Origin: an uncultured Collinsella sp.
Lineage (GTDB): Bacteria; Actinomycetota; Coriobacteriia; Coriobacteriales; Coriobacteriaceae
DNA: 64,000 nucleotides
Direction of reading: 5' to 3'
Assembly: GCA_900546775.1 (NCBI GenBank)
Contig: UREM01000003.1
Location: 16,199 to 80,198 of the forward strand
Within the stretch, counting starts at the first letter, position 1, and each line of letters opens with the position of its first letter. Positions 33,534 through 44,028 of this stretch are shown here, piece by piece. Position numbers and translations under genes: made by a program. A model generated the notes under the pieces. That model searched no databases. It saw nothing but the letters and a program-made list of their open reading frames with translations, and was not told the DNA's origin.

Positions 33534-34883
33534 ATGTTCTGTTCGCAGTGTGGTGCCCCCATGGGCGATAACGACAAGTTCTGCGGCGTGTGCGGTGCCC
33601 CTAATACCGAGGTCAAGGCTGCCGGGCCCACTCCGCAAGCTCAACCCCAACCGCAGGGTCAGCCGTTTGTCCAGCCGCAGCCGTTCGTTGCGCCCCAGCC
33701 GGCTATGAACGTGCCCAAGGGTTGCATGGCTCAGGCCTTCAACGACATGATTAAGGTTCCCGGCGCCCTGGTTCGCGTATGTCAGATTGCCTTTTTGCCG
33801 GCGCTGATCTGCGTCGTGTCGGTGCTGGTGCTGTTTATCCCCGTTATCGGTGGCATCGCGGCGGCCATTGGCTTTTTGCTCGCTTACGTGGCAAGCGTGT
33901 GCGGCGCTGGCTTTGCTATCGAGTGGGGTCGCGACCTGTCGCTCAAGGACGATAACGGCATGGAGCGTCCGCTGCTGCGCTCGACCTCCTTTGGACTGGG
34001 CATCTTCTCGTCTGTCATTACGAACGTGCTCGGGTTCGTGGCCATTATTCCAGTGATTGGCGTGGTGTTCTCGGCGCTTGAGAGCGCTGTGATCGGTGCC
34101 GTTGGTTCGTACTATTACTTCGGTTCGAGCGTCCTCGAGGGCGCACTCATCGGGTCGATGGGTCTGCTTGTCTTTGCCATGATCGTATCGGCGGTGTTAG
34201 GCATTTTCTTTAAGATGTTTGGTGATGCCGCTGTGATGCACTTTGCAGTCGCCGGCCGCGTGGAAAGCGCGTTTTCGCTCGAGAAGGTCTGGAAGTCTTA
34301 TAAGGCCAACCTGGGCAAGCTGTTCTGTGCCTCGATTCTTCCCGAGTTCTTGACGGGCATTGTTTCCAATATCATCACCTGGATTTTCACCGCCATCTTT
34401 GGTTTTGTTGCCGCGCTGGGTATTAGCAGCTATGGCTACTACGGCTACTATTCTCGTCCTTCGGGTCTTGAGGCAATCATCGAGGGTGGCGGCATTACGC
34501 TCATCCTGTTCCTGATGATCATCGCCTTTGTCACCGTGTTCCTGAATGTGTTTGGCACGATGCTCAAATATCGTGCCGTTGGCTACTGGGCCGCACGTCA
34601 TGCCAGTGAGTGGGCCGACGAGGATGCCGACGATGTCCTGACGTTTGTGCTCCCGGGTGAGAAGAAGCCTGCTCCTGCGGGATTCAATCCCACGGCTGCC
34701 CCTGGTGCTGCACCTGCCCCGGCACCCGCGCCTGCACCCGCGCCCGCACCTGCCCCGGCACCCGCGCCTGCACCTGCTCCGGCACCCGAGGCGACGCCTG
34801 CGGAGCCCGATTGGAATGCCGTTGCCACGCCGGCGGATGAGCCGGGCGATAGTCCTGCTGCCGAAAACAATCAAACCGAATAG
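33534..34883 (+). CDS. Zinc-ribbon DUF4013-type membrane protein with Ala-Pro tail
   Basis: The N-terminus is a zinc ribbon (MFCSQCGAPMGDNDKFCGVC) followed by a Pro/Gln linker, a membrane domain with about six helices beginning FNDMIKVPGALVR (DUF4013-like), and a tail of some 16 Ala-Pro repeats. The start at 33534 is chosen from GAAGGG nine bases upstream and because it places the zinc ribbon at residue 1. The Ala-Pro tail could span the wall or act as a spacer. Function is unknown; the next gene shares the zinc ribbon and linker plan. Confidence 0.75.
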   Translation: MFCSQCGAPMGDNDKFCGVCGAPNTEVKAAGPTPQAQPQPQGQPFVQPQPFVAPQPAMNVPKGCMAQAFNDMIKVPGALVRVCQIAFLPALICVVSVLVLFIPVIGGIAAAIGFLLAYVASVCGAGFAIEWGRDLSLKDDNGMERPLLRSTSFGLGIFSSVITNVLGFVAIIPVIGVVFSALESAVIGAVGSYYYFGSSVLEGALIGSMGLLVFAMIVSAVLGIFFKMFGDAAVMHFAVAGRVESAFSLEKVWKSYKANLGKLFCASILPEFLTGIVSNIITWIFTAIFGFVAALGISSYGYYGYYSRPSGLEAIIEGGGITLILFLMIIAFVTVFLNVFGTMLKYRAVGYWAARHASEWADEDADDVLTFVLPGEKKPAPAGFNPTAAPGAAPAPAPAPAPAPAPAPAPAPAPAPAPEATPAEPDWNAVATPADEPGDSPAAENNQTE

Positions 34884-34891
34884 TCGGTCGA

Positions 34892-34921
34892 GGCGCCCTG
34901 GGCAACTGAGCCCGGGGTGCC
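34892..34921 (+). terminator. Terminator of the DUF4013-type gene
   Basis: GGCGCCCTGGGC pairs with GCCCGGGGTGCC and is followed by TTTTTCT. Confidence 0.8.
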
Positions 34922-35078
34922 TTTTTCTACCGCGGAAGCAAGAAAATGCCTGGGAAAACGGTTGCAGCAAAATTTCTCGGAAATTGGTCAATGTTGCGCA
35001 ACAACGTCGCGGCTATTGTTGAGAACATAGACGTGTAAGGTTTGAAGGCGTGCGACGCCTTAGGAAAAGGAGAAGCTT

Positions 35079-35738
35079 ATGTTCTGTCCCACTTGCGGTT
35101 CTCCCATTTCGGATGATGCCAAATTCTGCCCTGTTTGCGGTTCTGCCATCGGTGCCGCTCCCGCTGCTCCGGCACCTCAGCCCGCGCCGCAGCCTGCACC
35201 TCAGCCCCAGCCTGCTCCGCAGCCCACGCAGATTCAGCCCGCTCCGGTTCAGGCAGTTCAGCCCCAGCCTCAGCAGCAGTACGCCGGGCAGCAGCAGTAT
35301 GCTCAGCAGCCTGCACCTGCCCCGATGGGCTATGCTCCGATTAAGACCGACCGTGGCGTGATCGGCTGGCTCCTGCTTTCCATCGTGACCTGCGGCATCT
35401 ATTCGTATTACTTCCTCTATTGCCTCGCCCGCGACATCAATGTCATGTGCCAGGACGACGGCGATTCCACGCCGGGTCTGGCGGCATTCATCCTGCTGTC
35501 GTTTGTGACCTGCGGCTTCTACGGACTCTACTGGTACTACAAGATCGGTAACCGCCTGCAGGCTAATGCTCCTCGCTATGGCCTGATGTTCCAGGAGAAC
35601 GGTACCACCGTTCTTATGTGGCAGATTGTCGGCGCGCTGCTGTGCGGTCTTGGCCCGATCTTTGCCATGAACATCATCATCAAGAACACCAATGCCATGG
35701 CAACGGCTTACAACACCCGTCTTGGCGCTCGTGCCTAA
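35079..35738 (+). CDS. Zinc-ribbon DUF4234 membrane protein
   Basis: The 219-residue protein has a zinc ribbon (MFCPTCGSPISDDAKFCPVC), a Pro/Gln/Ala-rich linker of about 65 residues and a DUF4234 domain of three to four membrane helices, each led by VTCGIYSYYFLY or VTCGFYGLYWYY. AAAGGAG precedes the ATG. It shares the zinc-ribbon plus linker design with the gene before it, from which it could derive by domain swapping. The role is unknown. Confidence 0.8.
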   Translation: MFCPTCGSPISDDAKFCPVCGSAIGAAPAAPAPQPAPQPAPQPQPAPQPTQIQPAPVQAVQPQPQQQYAGQQQYAQQPAPAPMGYAPIKTDRGVIGWLLLSIVTCGIYSYYFLYCLARDINVMCQDDGDSTPGLAAFILLSFVTCGFYGLYWYYKIGNRLQANAPRYGLMFQENGTTVLMWQIVGALLCGLGPIFAMNIIIKNTNAMATAYNTRLGARA

Positions 35739-36228
35739 CGATAAGAGCGGCGTGAACAGCTCTCAGGGACATAAGGGCGCGGCGGAGCTCATTCGCCGCG
35801 CCCTTTCTTGCATCGGCGCGCTCTTTGTCGCCTGGCTCGCACTCTACCTGCTCGATATCGGCTGCGTGTTTCGCCTGATGACGGGCATTCCCTGTCCGGG
35901 ATGCGGCATGACAAGGGCCTGGCTGGCAGCACTGCGCCTCGGTTTTGCGGCTGCCTTTGCCTACCATCCGCTGTTTTGGGTGGTGCCGATTGCGTTTGCG
36001 CTCGCGTTCGTGCGCGAGGAGGCGGTATCGAGCAAGCTAAAGCGTGGCATCGACATTGCGGTTGTTGTTCTGTGCGTGCTGGTCGTTGCCGTATGGATCG
36101 TGCGCCTTATCAACCCGGCAGACGCGGGCCTGCTCTTTGGTGGTCACGTTCCCACCGGAGTTCCCACCGATATCATCCACCTCGAAACCCCACGCTGGCT
36201 CACCATCCTTCGCTCTTACCTGTCGTGA
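35731..36228 (+). CDS. DUF2752 membrane protein
   Basis: A small membrane protein with the DUF2752 hallmark PCPGCGMTRAW in a first hairpin and two further helices. The GTG at 35731 overlaps the previous stop; a GTG at 35752 is an equal candidate, and neither has a good ribosome site. Translational coupling to the DUF4234 gene is likely. DUF2752 proteins have no proven function. A strong terminator follows. Confidence 0.7.
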   Translation: MPNDKSGVNSSQGHKGAAELIRRALSCIGALFVAWLALYLLDIGCVFRLMTGIPCPGCGMTRAWLAALRLGFAAAFAYHPLFWVVPIAFALAFVREEAVSSKLKRGIDIAVVVLCVLVVAVWIVRLINPADAGLLFGGHVPTGVPTDIIHLETPRWLTILRSYLS

Positions 36229-36260
36229 CGGAGGACGCGCTAGAAAAGCATCGACACATA

Positions 36261-36298
36261 AGCGGGGGGCGAACGTTGAGATAACGTTCGCCCCCGCT
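36261..36298 (+). terminator. Terminator between convergent genes
   Basis: AGCGGGGGGCGAACGTT faces AACGTTCGCCCCCGCTT, an almost perfect long stem with TTT at its end. Confidence 0.85.
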
Positions 36299-36334
36299 TT
36301 GCTCTAGCCAGGTTGTTACGGGTGGACGTGACGG

Positions 36335-37798
36335 CTACTCGCCATGCTTCTCCTCGTGGCGAGCAGCGGCACGGGCATCGTGAATGCCCTTGATGGCGGC
36401 ATGGCGGGCGGTGCGGGCGTCGTGCACGGCGTCGCGGGCCTCGGCGGCCGTTGCCTTGGCAGAGCGCAGCTTGGCTGCCAGGTCGGGATTGGTCTCGGCA
36501 ACCGCGGCGATTGTGGGGCCGTCGAGCTCCTCTTGTGTGGGCTCGGCCAAAAAGTCGATGGCATACTGAGCGGCTACCATGGAGCCCTTGGCGAGCGCGC
36601 TCTCGTCGATCTTGTAGAAGCAGGAGTGCTGGGCATAGGTGGCGCCAATCTGGGGGTTGCGCGTGCCAACAAAGGCGAGCACGCCCGGCACACGGCGCAG
36701 GTACTCCGAGAAATCCTCGCCCGAAAGCGTGCCGCGGTAATGGCCCTCGCCTGCGGGGCCCAGGCACTTGAGCACAGCTTGGCGGCAGCGCTCGCTCGAG
36801 GCGGCATCGTTTTCGACCTTGTAGTTGGCGATGGTGTAGTCGGTGAGTTCGGCCTCGGCGCCTAGTGCTGCTGCGGTGTGCTCCACGATGCGGCGCATAA
36901 GCTCGGGCATCTCCTCATGCGTCTTGTCGCCATAGGTGCGCACCGTGCCGGCGAGGTACGCCGTGCCGGCGATAACGTTGCGCGCGGTGCCGCCGTGCAG
37001 TTCGCCGACGGTGATGACGGCGGGTTCGTAGGGGCTAATCTCGCGCGAGACGATGGTCTGCAGGGCGTTGACGATCTCTGCCGCCACCATAACGGCGTCG
37101 TGGCCGCGCTGGGGCATGGCACCGTGGCACGAGGTGCCGCGAACGTCGATGCGGAACCAGTCGGTATTGGCCATGCGCGGGCCGGGCTCGCAGCTCACGG
37201 TGCCGGCGTCGACCTCGCTCCAAATGTGAGCGGCATAGGCGCCATCGACGCCATCGAGCACACCCGTGCCGATCATGAGCTTGGCGCCCTGGCCGTTTTC
37301 CTCGCTGGGCTGGAACACGATGCGGACCTCGCCGTGGATGTCATCGGTCATGTGGCGCAGAATCTGCAACGTGCCGAGCATCATGGCGATATGGCAGTCG
37401 TGGCCGCAGGCGTGCATGCAGCCCTCGTTGACGCTGGCGAACTCCTCGCCGGTCTGCTCGGTGACGGGCAGGGCGTCGATGTCGGCGCGCAGCAGGATAC
37501 GGCGGCGCGGCGTGCCGTCCTCGCGGTAGGCATCGGGCGCGGTGCCGCGGAGTGTCGCCACCAGGCCCGTCTTGAGTGGACGCTCGTAGGGGATATTCAT
37601 GGCGTCGAGCTGGTTGGCGATGTCGGAAGTCGTGCGCTCCTCGGCAAGGCTCAGCTCCGGGTGCTTATGGAAGTGCCGGCGCTGCTTGATGATGTAGGGT
37701 TCAAACTCGGCGGCGATATCTTGGATGGCCGCGGTGACGTCGTCTGCCGCGCGAACCTCGGTTGCCGCCATAATCTGCTGTGCCTTGGTCTTCGTCAT
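36335..37798 (-). CDS. M20 family amidohydrolase/peptidase with C-terminal Ala-rich extension
   Basis: An M20D-type enzyme (hippurate or amino-acyl amidohydrolase class) with metal-site motifs HACGHDCHIAMM and PSEENGQGA, a dimerisation domain, and GEDFSEYLRRVPG near the end. It would cleave N-acyl amino acids or aminobenzoyl-type amides in the cytoplasm. AAGGAG sets the ATG at 37798. About 70 extra residues at the C-terminus (from FLAEPTQEEL) form a charged, Ala-rich, probably helical tail not usual in the family. It is divergent from another amidohydrolase gene. Confidence 0.85.
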   Translation of the reverse strand: MTKTKAQQIMAATEVRAADDVTAAIQDIAAEFEPYIIKQRRHFHKHPELSLAEERTTSDIANQLDAMNIPYERPLKTGLVATLRGTAPDAYREDGTPRRRILLRADIDALPVTEQTGEEFASVNEGCMHACGHDCHIAMMLGTLQILRHMTDDIHGEVRIVFQPSEENGQGAKLMIGTGVLDGVDGAYAAHIWSEVDAGTVSCEPGPRMANTDWFRIDVRGTSCHGAMPQRGHDAVMVAAEIVNALQTIVSREISPYEPAVITVGELHGGTARNVIAGTAYLAGTVRTYGDKTHEEMPELMRRIVEHTAAALGAEAELTDYTIANYKVENDAASSERCRQAVLKCLGPAGEGHYRGTLSGEDFSEYLRRVPGVLAFVGTRNPQIGATYAQHSCFYKIDESALAKGSMVAAQYAIDFLAEPTQEELDGPTIAAVAETNPDLAAKLRSAKATAAEARDAVHDARTARHAAIKGIHDARAAARHEEKHGE

Positions 37799-37960
37799 GG
37801 TCGATTTGCTCCTTGCTGGCTCGATCGCAAAATCGTACAGGCTCTCTCCAGTATGCCACCTGCCGCTAGGGCTGGTAAAGTTGCCGTTTGCCGCTTGGAG
37901 TTTTGTTGCAAGGGCGGGGGAGTACACTCGGGGGTGTTGAATTTCCTGCCAGAGATGGGG

Positions 37961-39604
37961 ATGCCCATGCAACATATCGATCGGATTATCCGCTCCAAGA
38001 ACGTTTTTACCGCGCAAGACGGTATCGATACCGCCCGCGAGCTGGCGATTGCCATTGCGGGCGATTGCATCGTCGCAGTCGGTGCGCCCGATGACGTGAT
38101 TGACGCCGCACCTGCCGCCACGCCGGTGGTCGATTACGGCGAGCAGTTTGTCTGCCCCGGTTTCCACGATGCGCACCTGCATTTCTTCCATACCTCGGTT
38201 GGCTCCTCACCGTATATGCTCATGGATATGGGCACGTCCGAGGCGGCGCTGGTGCAGGACGCGCTCAAGTTTTCCCAGGACCTGCCCGACGACGCCTGGG
38301 TCGTGACGCAGGGCTGGCGCGATTACCGCTGGGATCCGCCCGAGCACCCTACCAAGGCCTCCCTCGATGCGGCATTTCCTGATCGTCCCTGCGTTATGTA
38401 CTCGGGCGACGGGCACACGCTGTGGCTCAACAGCCGCGCGCTCGAGGCACTCGGCGTGACGCGCGACAGCGAGCCGCCGGCGGGTGGCAGCTACGACAAG
38501 GATGCAAATGGCGAGCTCACGGGTATCGCTCACGAGGCTGCGGCCATGCAGCTGCTGCCGCGCTGTCTTGAGTGGCTGGGCGAGGATCGCATCGCGAGCG
38601 CGTATGCCGACCAAATGAAACGCATGGCCGAGCAGGGCATTACCTCGATTTGCGACATGTCGCTCATGCCCATGCCGGGCTGTGACTTTATCCGCGACGA
38701 CGTCTACGACAAGCTTCAGGCGATTGGCAAGCTGGGCATTCGCGCCCACCTGTTCCCCACGCTGTTGGATGACCAATCGCGCTTGGAAGAACTTCAGACC
38801 CGCTACGCAAACAATGCGTTGCTCTCGGCGCCGGGCTTTAAGCAGTTCTTCGATGGCGTGTCGAGCGAGCACACCGCATACCTCACCGATCCCTATACCA
38901 ACCCGCGCTTCCCGGGCGACCAGGGCCGTCTGACGGTTCCCGTCGAGCGCATGCGCAAGCTGGTCCTGGCGGCAGCCGAGCGCGGCCACACCGTGCGCAT
39001 CCACGTTATCGGCGACGGCGCCATCCATGCCGCACTCGATATCTTTGAGGAGGCGGCAGAGCTCTACGGTTTGCCCCCGCACGGCCATAATACGCTTGAG
39101 CATTTGGAGAATCTGCTGCCCGAGGACATCGATCGTCTGCGCAAGCTCAACGTCATTGCCTCGAGCCAGCCTTGCCACATCACGCTCGACCCGGGTGGCC
39201 CGGAGCGCGACCTGGGCCTGGAACGCAGCCGCATCATGTGGCCGTTCGCAACTTATCAGCAGCGCGGTATCCGTCAAGCTTTCGGTACCGACAGCCCCAT
39301 CACGGCCGTTACCAGCATGAACGTGCTCTACACGGCTATCACGCGCCAAGATCCCCGCAGCCACTGGCCCGAGGGCGGCTGGCTCCCCAGCGAGCGCATC
39401 GACGCGGCTACAGCTCTGCGCAACTACACCCTGGGCAGCGCCTACGCGGCAGGCGACGAGCGAAACCTCGGCAGCCTGGAACCCGGCAAATACGCTGACC
39501 TGGTAGTCCTGGACCAAAACCCGCTCACCATCGACCCCCAAGAGCTCCAGGCTACCAAGGTTCAGGCAACCTATCTGGCAGGCAACTTAATCTACGAGCG
39601 CTAA
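37961..39604 (+). CDS. YtcJ-like amidohydrolase
   Basis: A 547-residue amidohydrolase-superfamily enzyme of the YtcJ (COG1574) type. Metal-site segments CPGFHDAHLHFFHT, IHVIGDGAIHAALD and FGTDSPITAV are present, and the C-terminus has the composite-domain ending NLGSLEPGKYADLVVLDQNP. Several closely spaced ATGs exist (37955, 37961, 37967); 37961 is a choice, not a proof. Substrates of this group are mostly unknown N-acyl or imide compounds. The M20 enzyme on the opposite strand could be metabolically linked. Confidence 0.85.
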   Translation: MPMQHIDRIIRSKNVFTAQDGIDTARELAIAIAGDCIVAVGAPDDVIDAAPAATPVVDYGEQFVCPGFHDAHLHFFHTSVGSSPYMLMDMGTSEAALVQDALKFSQDLPDDAWVVTQGWRDYRWDPPEHPTKASLDAAFPDRPCVMYSGDGHTLWLNSRALEALGVTRDSEPPAGGSYDKDANGELTGIAHEAAAMQLLPRCLEWLGEDRIASAYADQMKRMAEQGITSICDMSLMPMPGCDFIRDDVYDKLQAIGKLGIRAHLFPTLLDDQSRLEELQTRYANNALLSAPGFKQFFDGVSSEHTAYLTDPYTNPRFPGDQGRLTVPVERMRKLVLAAAERGHTVRIHVIGDGAIHAALDIFEEAAELYGLPPHGHNTLEHLENLLPEDIDRLRKLNVIASSQPCHITLDPGGPERDLGLERSRIMWPFATYQQRGIRQAFGTDSPITAVTSMNVLYTAITRQDPRSHWPEGGWLPSERIDAATALRNYTLGSAYAAGDERNLGSLEPGKYADLVVLDQNPLTIDPQELQATKVQATYLAGNLIYER

Positions 39605-39622
39605 TATTCATGCCGTACCGTT

Positions 39623-39670
39623 AAACGCGGCTCGGGCAGCCTATTTTGGGATGGCGCACGAGCCGCGTTT
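39623..39670 (+). terminator. Terminator of the YtcJ-like gene
   Basis: AAACGCGGCTCG pairs perfectly with CGAGCCGCGTTT across 24 bases, followed by GTTTG. The next 535 bases, to 40205, hold no gene that I can support. Confidence 0.65.
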
Positions 39671-40205
39671 GTTTGCCTATGGGGTCCGTTAGGAGCGCCC
39701 CCGCTCTGCTTGATTTGGGCGCGGGGCGGAGGCGCCGCTGCCCCGCGCTCAATTTGGACGTCAGTAATGCTGTCTCTTGGTGTTTTGAATACTTCCCATT
39801 GCAGATTGCATAAAAAGTTGAGATGTTCTTTCCGGTCCTGATGTACCCCCGCCTGGGCCGTGCAAAAAATGGAGTATTCAGCACCGTGAGCTCTGCCGGT
39901 GCCGCTGCAGTCGGGTGGCATTGCGGAGATCGACGTCATTTTGGGGTCCGGTGCGGCGCGAGGCACGCCTTTTTGTCCTGATGGGGTTTGCCCGCCGACC
40001 CAAATCGCCGGTCAAAGGCGTTCTTGGGACCAATATGGTGTGTCCGGCGCGTATGCAGACGTCCTGGCCTGCTGAAAACTCCCAAAAATGCACGCTGCTT
40101 CCCAGGGGACCCGTGCGAGCGGCGAAAACCATGCCCAAGTCGCTGTCCGCATCGCCATTTTGCTGCACTGACTTTTCTGAATACCGGGCCCGAATTAGTT
40201 AACCT

Positions 40206-40352
40206 GCCTCCCGTGTGGCTCCGAAGGGGCGGGGCATAAGGTTTATCGCGAGTTCCGCACGAGCCGAAGGCCACTTAATGTGGCCTTCGTGCGAGCAGGA
40301 CTGCCCGAGCAGGAAACCTTATGCCCCGCCCCTCCGGAGCCACACGGGAGCC
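40206..40352. repeat. 147-bp giant bulged palindrome upstream of groES
   Basis: Outer arms of 39 bases (CTCCCGTGTGGCTCCG ... AAGGTTT) pair with two mismatches. An inner stem GAAGGCCAC/GTGGCCTTC is separated from them by an unpaired loop: TCGCGAGTTCCGCACGAGCC on one side, GCGAGCAGGACTGCCCGAGC on the other. Both loop strands recur in the palindrome at 48868. Confidence 0.85.
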
Positions 40353-40520
40353 ACCGCTAAGTTATCCCCCGGCATTCAGAAAATCTAAGTGCCAAAAAAT
40401 AAGATTTTTTGACTCTGTGTTGTATAACCCGCCATTCGTGGGTACCATTCAACGCGTACGCAAACAAAAAGGGTTAACCCGCGCGGCATGACCGCGCGGC
40501 CCACAAAGGAGGAAACAAGC

Positions 40521-40814
40521 ATGTCGTCTTTGAAGCCGCTTGCAGATCGCGTCCTGGTCAAGCCCGACGAGGCCGAGCAGAAGACCGCTTCTGGTCTGTA
40601 CATCGCCAGCAACGCTCAGGAGAAGCCGCAGCGCGGCACCATCGTTGCCGTTGGCGCCGGTAAGGTCAACGACAAGGGTGAGCGCATCCCTATGGACGTT
40701 CAGGTCGGCGACGTTGTCATCTACGGTAAGTTCGGCGGCAACGAGGTCAAGGTCGACGGCGAGAAGTATCTGCTGATGCGCGCCGACGACATCTACGCCG
40801 TCGTCGAGGCCTAG
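40521..40814 (+). CDS. groES: Co-chaperonin GroES
   Basis: A 97-residue GroES with the expected LKPLADRVLVKPDEAE start, mobile loop region GLYIASNAQEKPQRG and the YLLMRADDIYAVVE ending. It caps the GroEL chamber. AAAGGAGG sets the ATG at 40521. No CIRCE element (TTAGCACTC-N9-GAGTGCTAA) is seen between 40353 and 40520, and only a poor promoter candidate (TATAAC at 40423). A CCGCGCGG/CCGCGCGG hairpin lies just before the ribosome site. groEL follows after 96 bases. Confidence 0.97.
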   Translation: MSSLKPLADRVLVKPDEAEQKTASGLYIASNAQEKPQRGTIVAVGAGKVNDKGERIPMDVQVGDVVIYGKFGGNEVKVDGEKYLLMRADDIYAVVEA

Positions 40815-40832
40815 TCTCGTCAGAATCTCTGA

Positions 40833-42548
<1,716 letters not shown>

Positions 42549-42584
42549 GGCCGACAAGGTCTAGAACTCCCACCGGGGATCCGG

Positions 42585-42707
42585 GGGCGTGACGGGGGCT
42601 TCTCTCCGGAACGTCCTCGGACATGCAAAGAGGCTCCGCATCGCGCTTCGCGCTGCGGAGCCTCTTTGCGTCCTGCGGAATGTTCTGGGGAGAAGCCCAT
42701 TACGCCC
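42585..42707. repeat. 123-bp giant bulged palindrome after groEL
   Basis: The outer stem GGGCTTCTCTCC/GGGGAGAAGCCC and a very strong inner stem CAAAGAGGCTCCGCA/TGCGGAGCCTCTTTG are separated by an unpaired loop (GTCCTCGGACATG against TCCTGCGGAATG). The loop is shared with 47791 and 53275. The terminal loop is TCGCGCTTCGCGC. The 290 bases that follow, to 43000, hold no gene; GAGACGC/GCGTCTC pairs at about 42878-42917. Confidence 0.85.
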
Positions 42708-43000
42708 TCGCGGGGATCCTGTGTAGTCACCCTTTGGGCGGAACTCTCCCTATAGATTGGGCGCATGGGGTATTTTTTGGTAGTTACCGTTTATCGCGTA
42801 TAGCTACCGTTTGCGGAATAAGTAACACTCCTTAATAAACCGTGTAGAATCTCAGATAAGCACGGAGTTTTTCAGGGAGACGCTGTCCTTTGCTGTGGGC
42901 GAAGGGCGGCGTCTCTCTGGCGCTTGGAAGTCGTTGTTCAATGGGGCGGCGGGCGTGCGCATGTAATACATAGCCAACGTCGAGATGGGTCGTGATAAGA

Positions 43001-43855
43001 ATGGGCAAGTACGTAATCGTGGTTGAGTCTGGTTCGGATGTGACGCCGGAGCTCTGCGAGCGCTATGGCATCGTGCGCGTGCCTATGCATGTCACGATTG
43101 GTGACGAGACCGTTGAAGATGGTTCAATCGATTCGCTCGAGATTTACTCGCGCTGCAACGAGTTTGGTGTGATGCCCAAGACCAGTGGCTGTTCGCCAGC
43201 GGATTTTGCGCATGTGTATGACCGCATCCATGCCGAGCAACCCGACGCGACTATTTTGCATCTTGCATATTCCGAGGCCACGACCTGCTCGCACCAATCA
43301 TCGAAGATCGCCGCCCAGGGGCGCGACTACGTGTTCTCCATGGACACGCGCTTTGTCTCGGTAGGCCAGTCGCTCGTTGTCGTCGAGACTGCCAAATACA
43401 TCGAGGCTCATCCCGATGCTACCGTCGAAGAGATCTTTGCTTTTACGAACTCCGTCATGGACCGTGTGCTGCTGGGCTTTGTCCCCACCGATCTCGCCTT
43501 CCTCAAGGCCGGCGGGCGTCTGTCCAACGTCGCGTTCCTAGGTGCCCATCTGCTCAAGATTAAGCCCTGCATTGAGGTGACGGGTGGTAAGTTCGTGGCG
43601 ACCAAGAAGTTCCGCGGTTCTATGCTCAAGTGTGCCCGTGCCTTTATTGATCACATGGTAGAGAAGGGCGAGATCGACTACTCGCATATTGGCTTGGCGT
43701 ATTCGGTGGGTCTTTCCGAGGAGTTGCGCGACGACATGGAAGTCTATGCACACGATCTTGGCTTTAAGGACGTTACCTGGACTCAGGTCGGCGGCGTCAT
43801 CTCGAGCCATTGCGGCCCGACCGCCTTCGGCGCGGTGCTCACGCTTAAGGCGTAA
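43001..43855 (+). CDS. DegV family fatty-acid-binding protein
   Basis: A 284-residue protein with the DegV N-terminal pattern (VVESGSDVTPELCERYGI and VPMHVTIGDETVEDG), SGCSPADF, and the second-domain segment FLKAGGRLSN. DegV/FakB proteins bind a fatty acid for phosphorylation by the kinase FakA. ATG 43001 is used; an in-frame GTG at 42992 is an alternative. No fakA is seen nearby. Confidence 0.92.
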   Translation: MGKYVIVVESGSDVTPELCERYGIVRVPMHVTIGDETVEDGSIDSLEIYSRCNEFGVMPKTSGCSPADFAHVYDRIHAEQPDATILHLAYSEATTCSHQSSKIAAQGRDYVFSMDTRFVSVGQSLVVVETAKYIEAHPDATVEEIFAFTNSVMDRVLLGFVPTDLAFLKAGGRLSNVAFLGAHLLKIKPCIEVTGGKFVATKKFRGSMLKCARAFIDHMVEKGEIDYSHIGLAYSVGLSEELRDDMEVYAHDLGFKDVTWTQVGGVISSHCGPTAFGAVLTLKA

Positions 43856-43933
43856 AGGCCTCAGACGAGCGTTCTTCAGTCTGACATCTCGAAGTAGACC
43901 CCAGCCATGGTGATGGGGGATAGATTAAAACGT

Positions 43934-43982
43934 GCCATTCTAGCCCGAGACGTTTAAACGCAAACGCATAGGCTAGAATGGC
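43934..43982. repeat. Perfect 12-bp inverted repeat before pflA
   Basis: GCCATTCTAGCC pairs with GGCTAGAATGGC across 25 bases, midway between degV and pflA. It lacks a T-run; TAGAAT in the right arm could be a -10 box. Confidence 0.6.
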
Positions 43983-44028
43983 TCTGGCATTTATGTAACT
44001 AAAACCAAAGAGAGGCAAGGTAGCGGGA

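Noticed and set aside
36261..36298. LexA box CGAACGTT...AACGTTCG
   Set aside because: The half-sites are too far apart and form part of a long terminator stem.
36878..37960. Long N-terminal extension of the YtcJ-like amidohydrolase
   Set aside because: The stretch is antisense to the M20 gene, and amidohydrolase homology starts only near 37970.
42880..42920. Riboswitch before degV
   Set aside because: Only one inverted repeat (GAGACGC/GCGTCTC) is visible, and no known aptamer core could be recognised.
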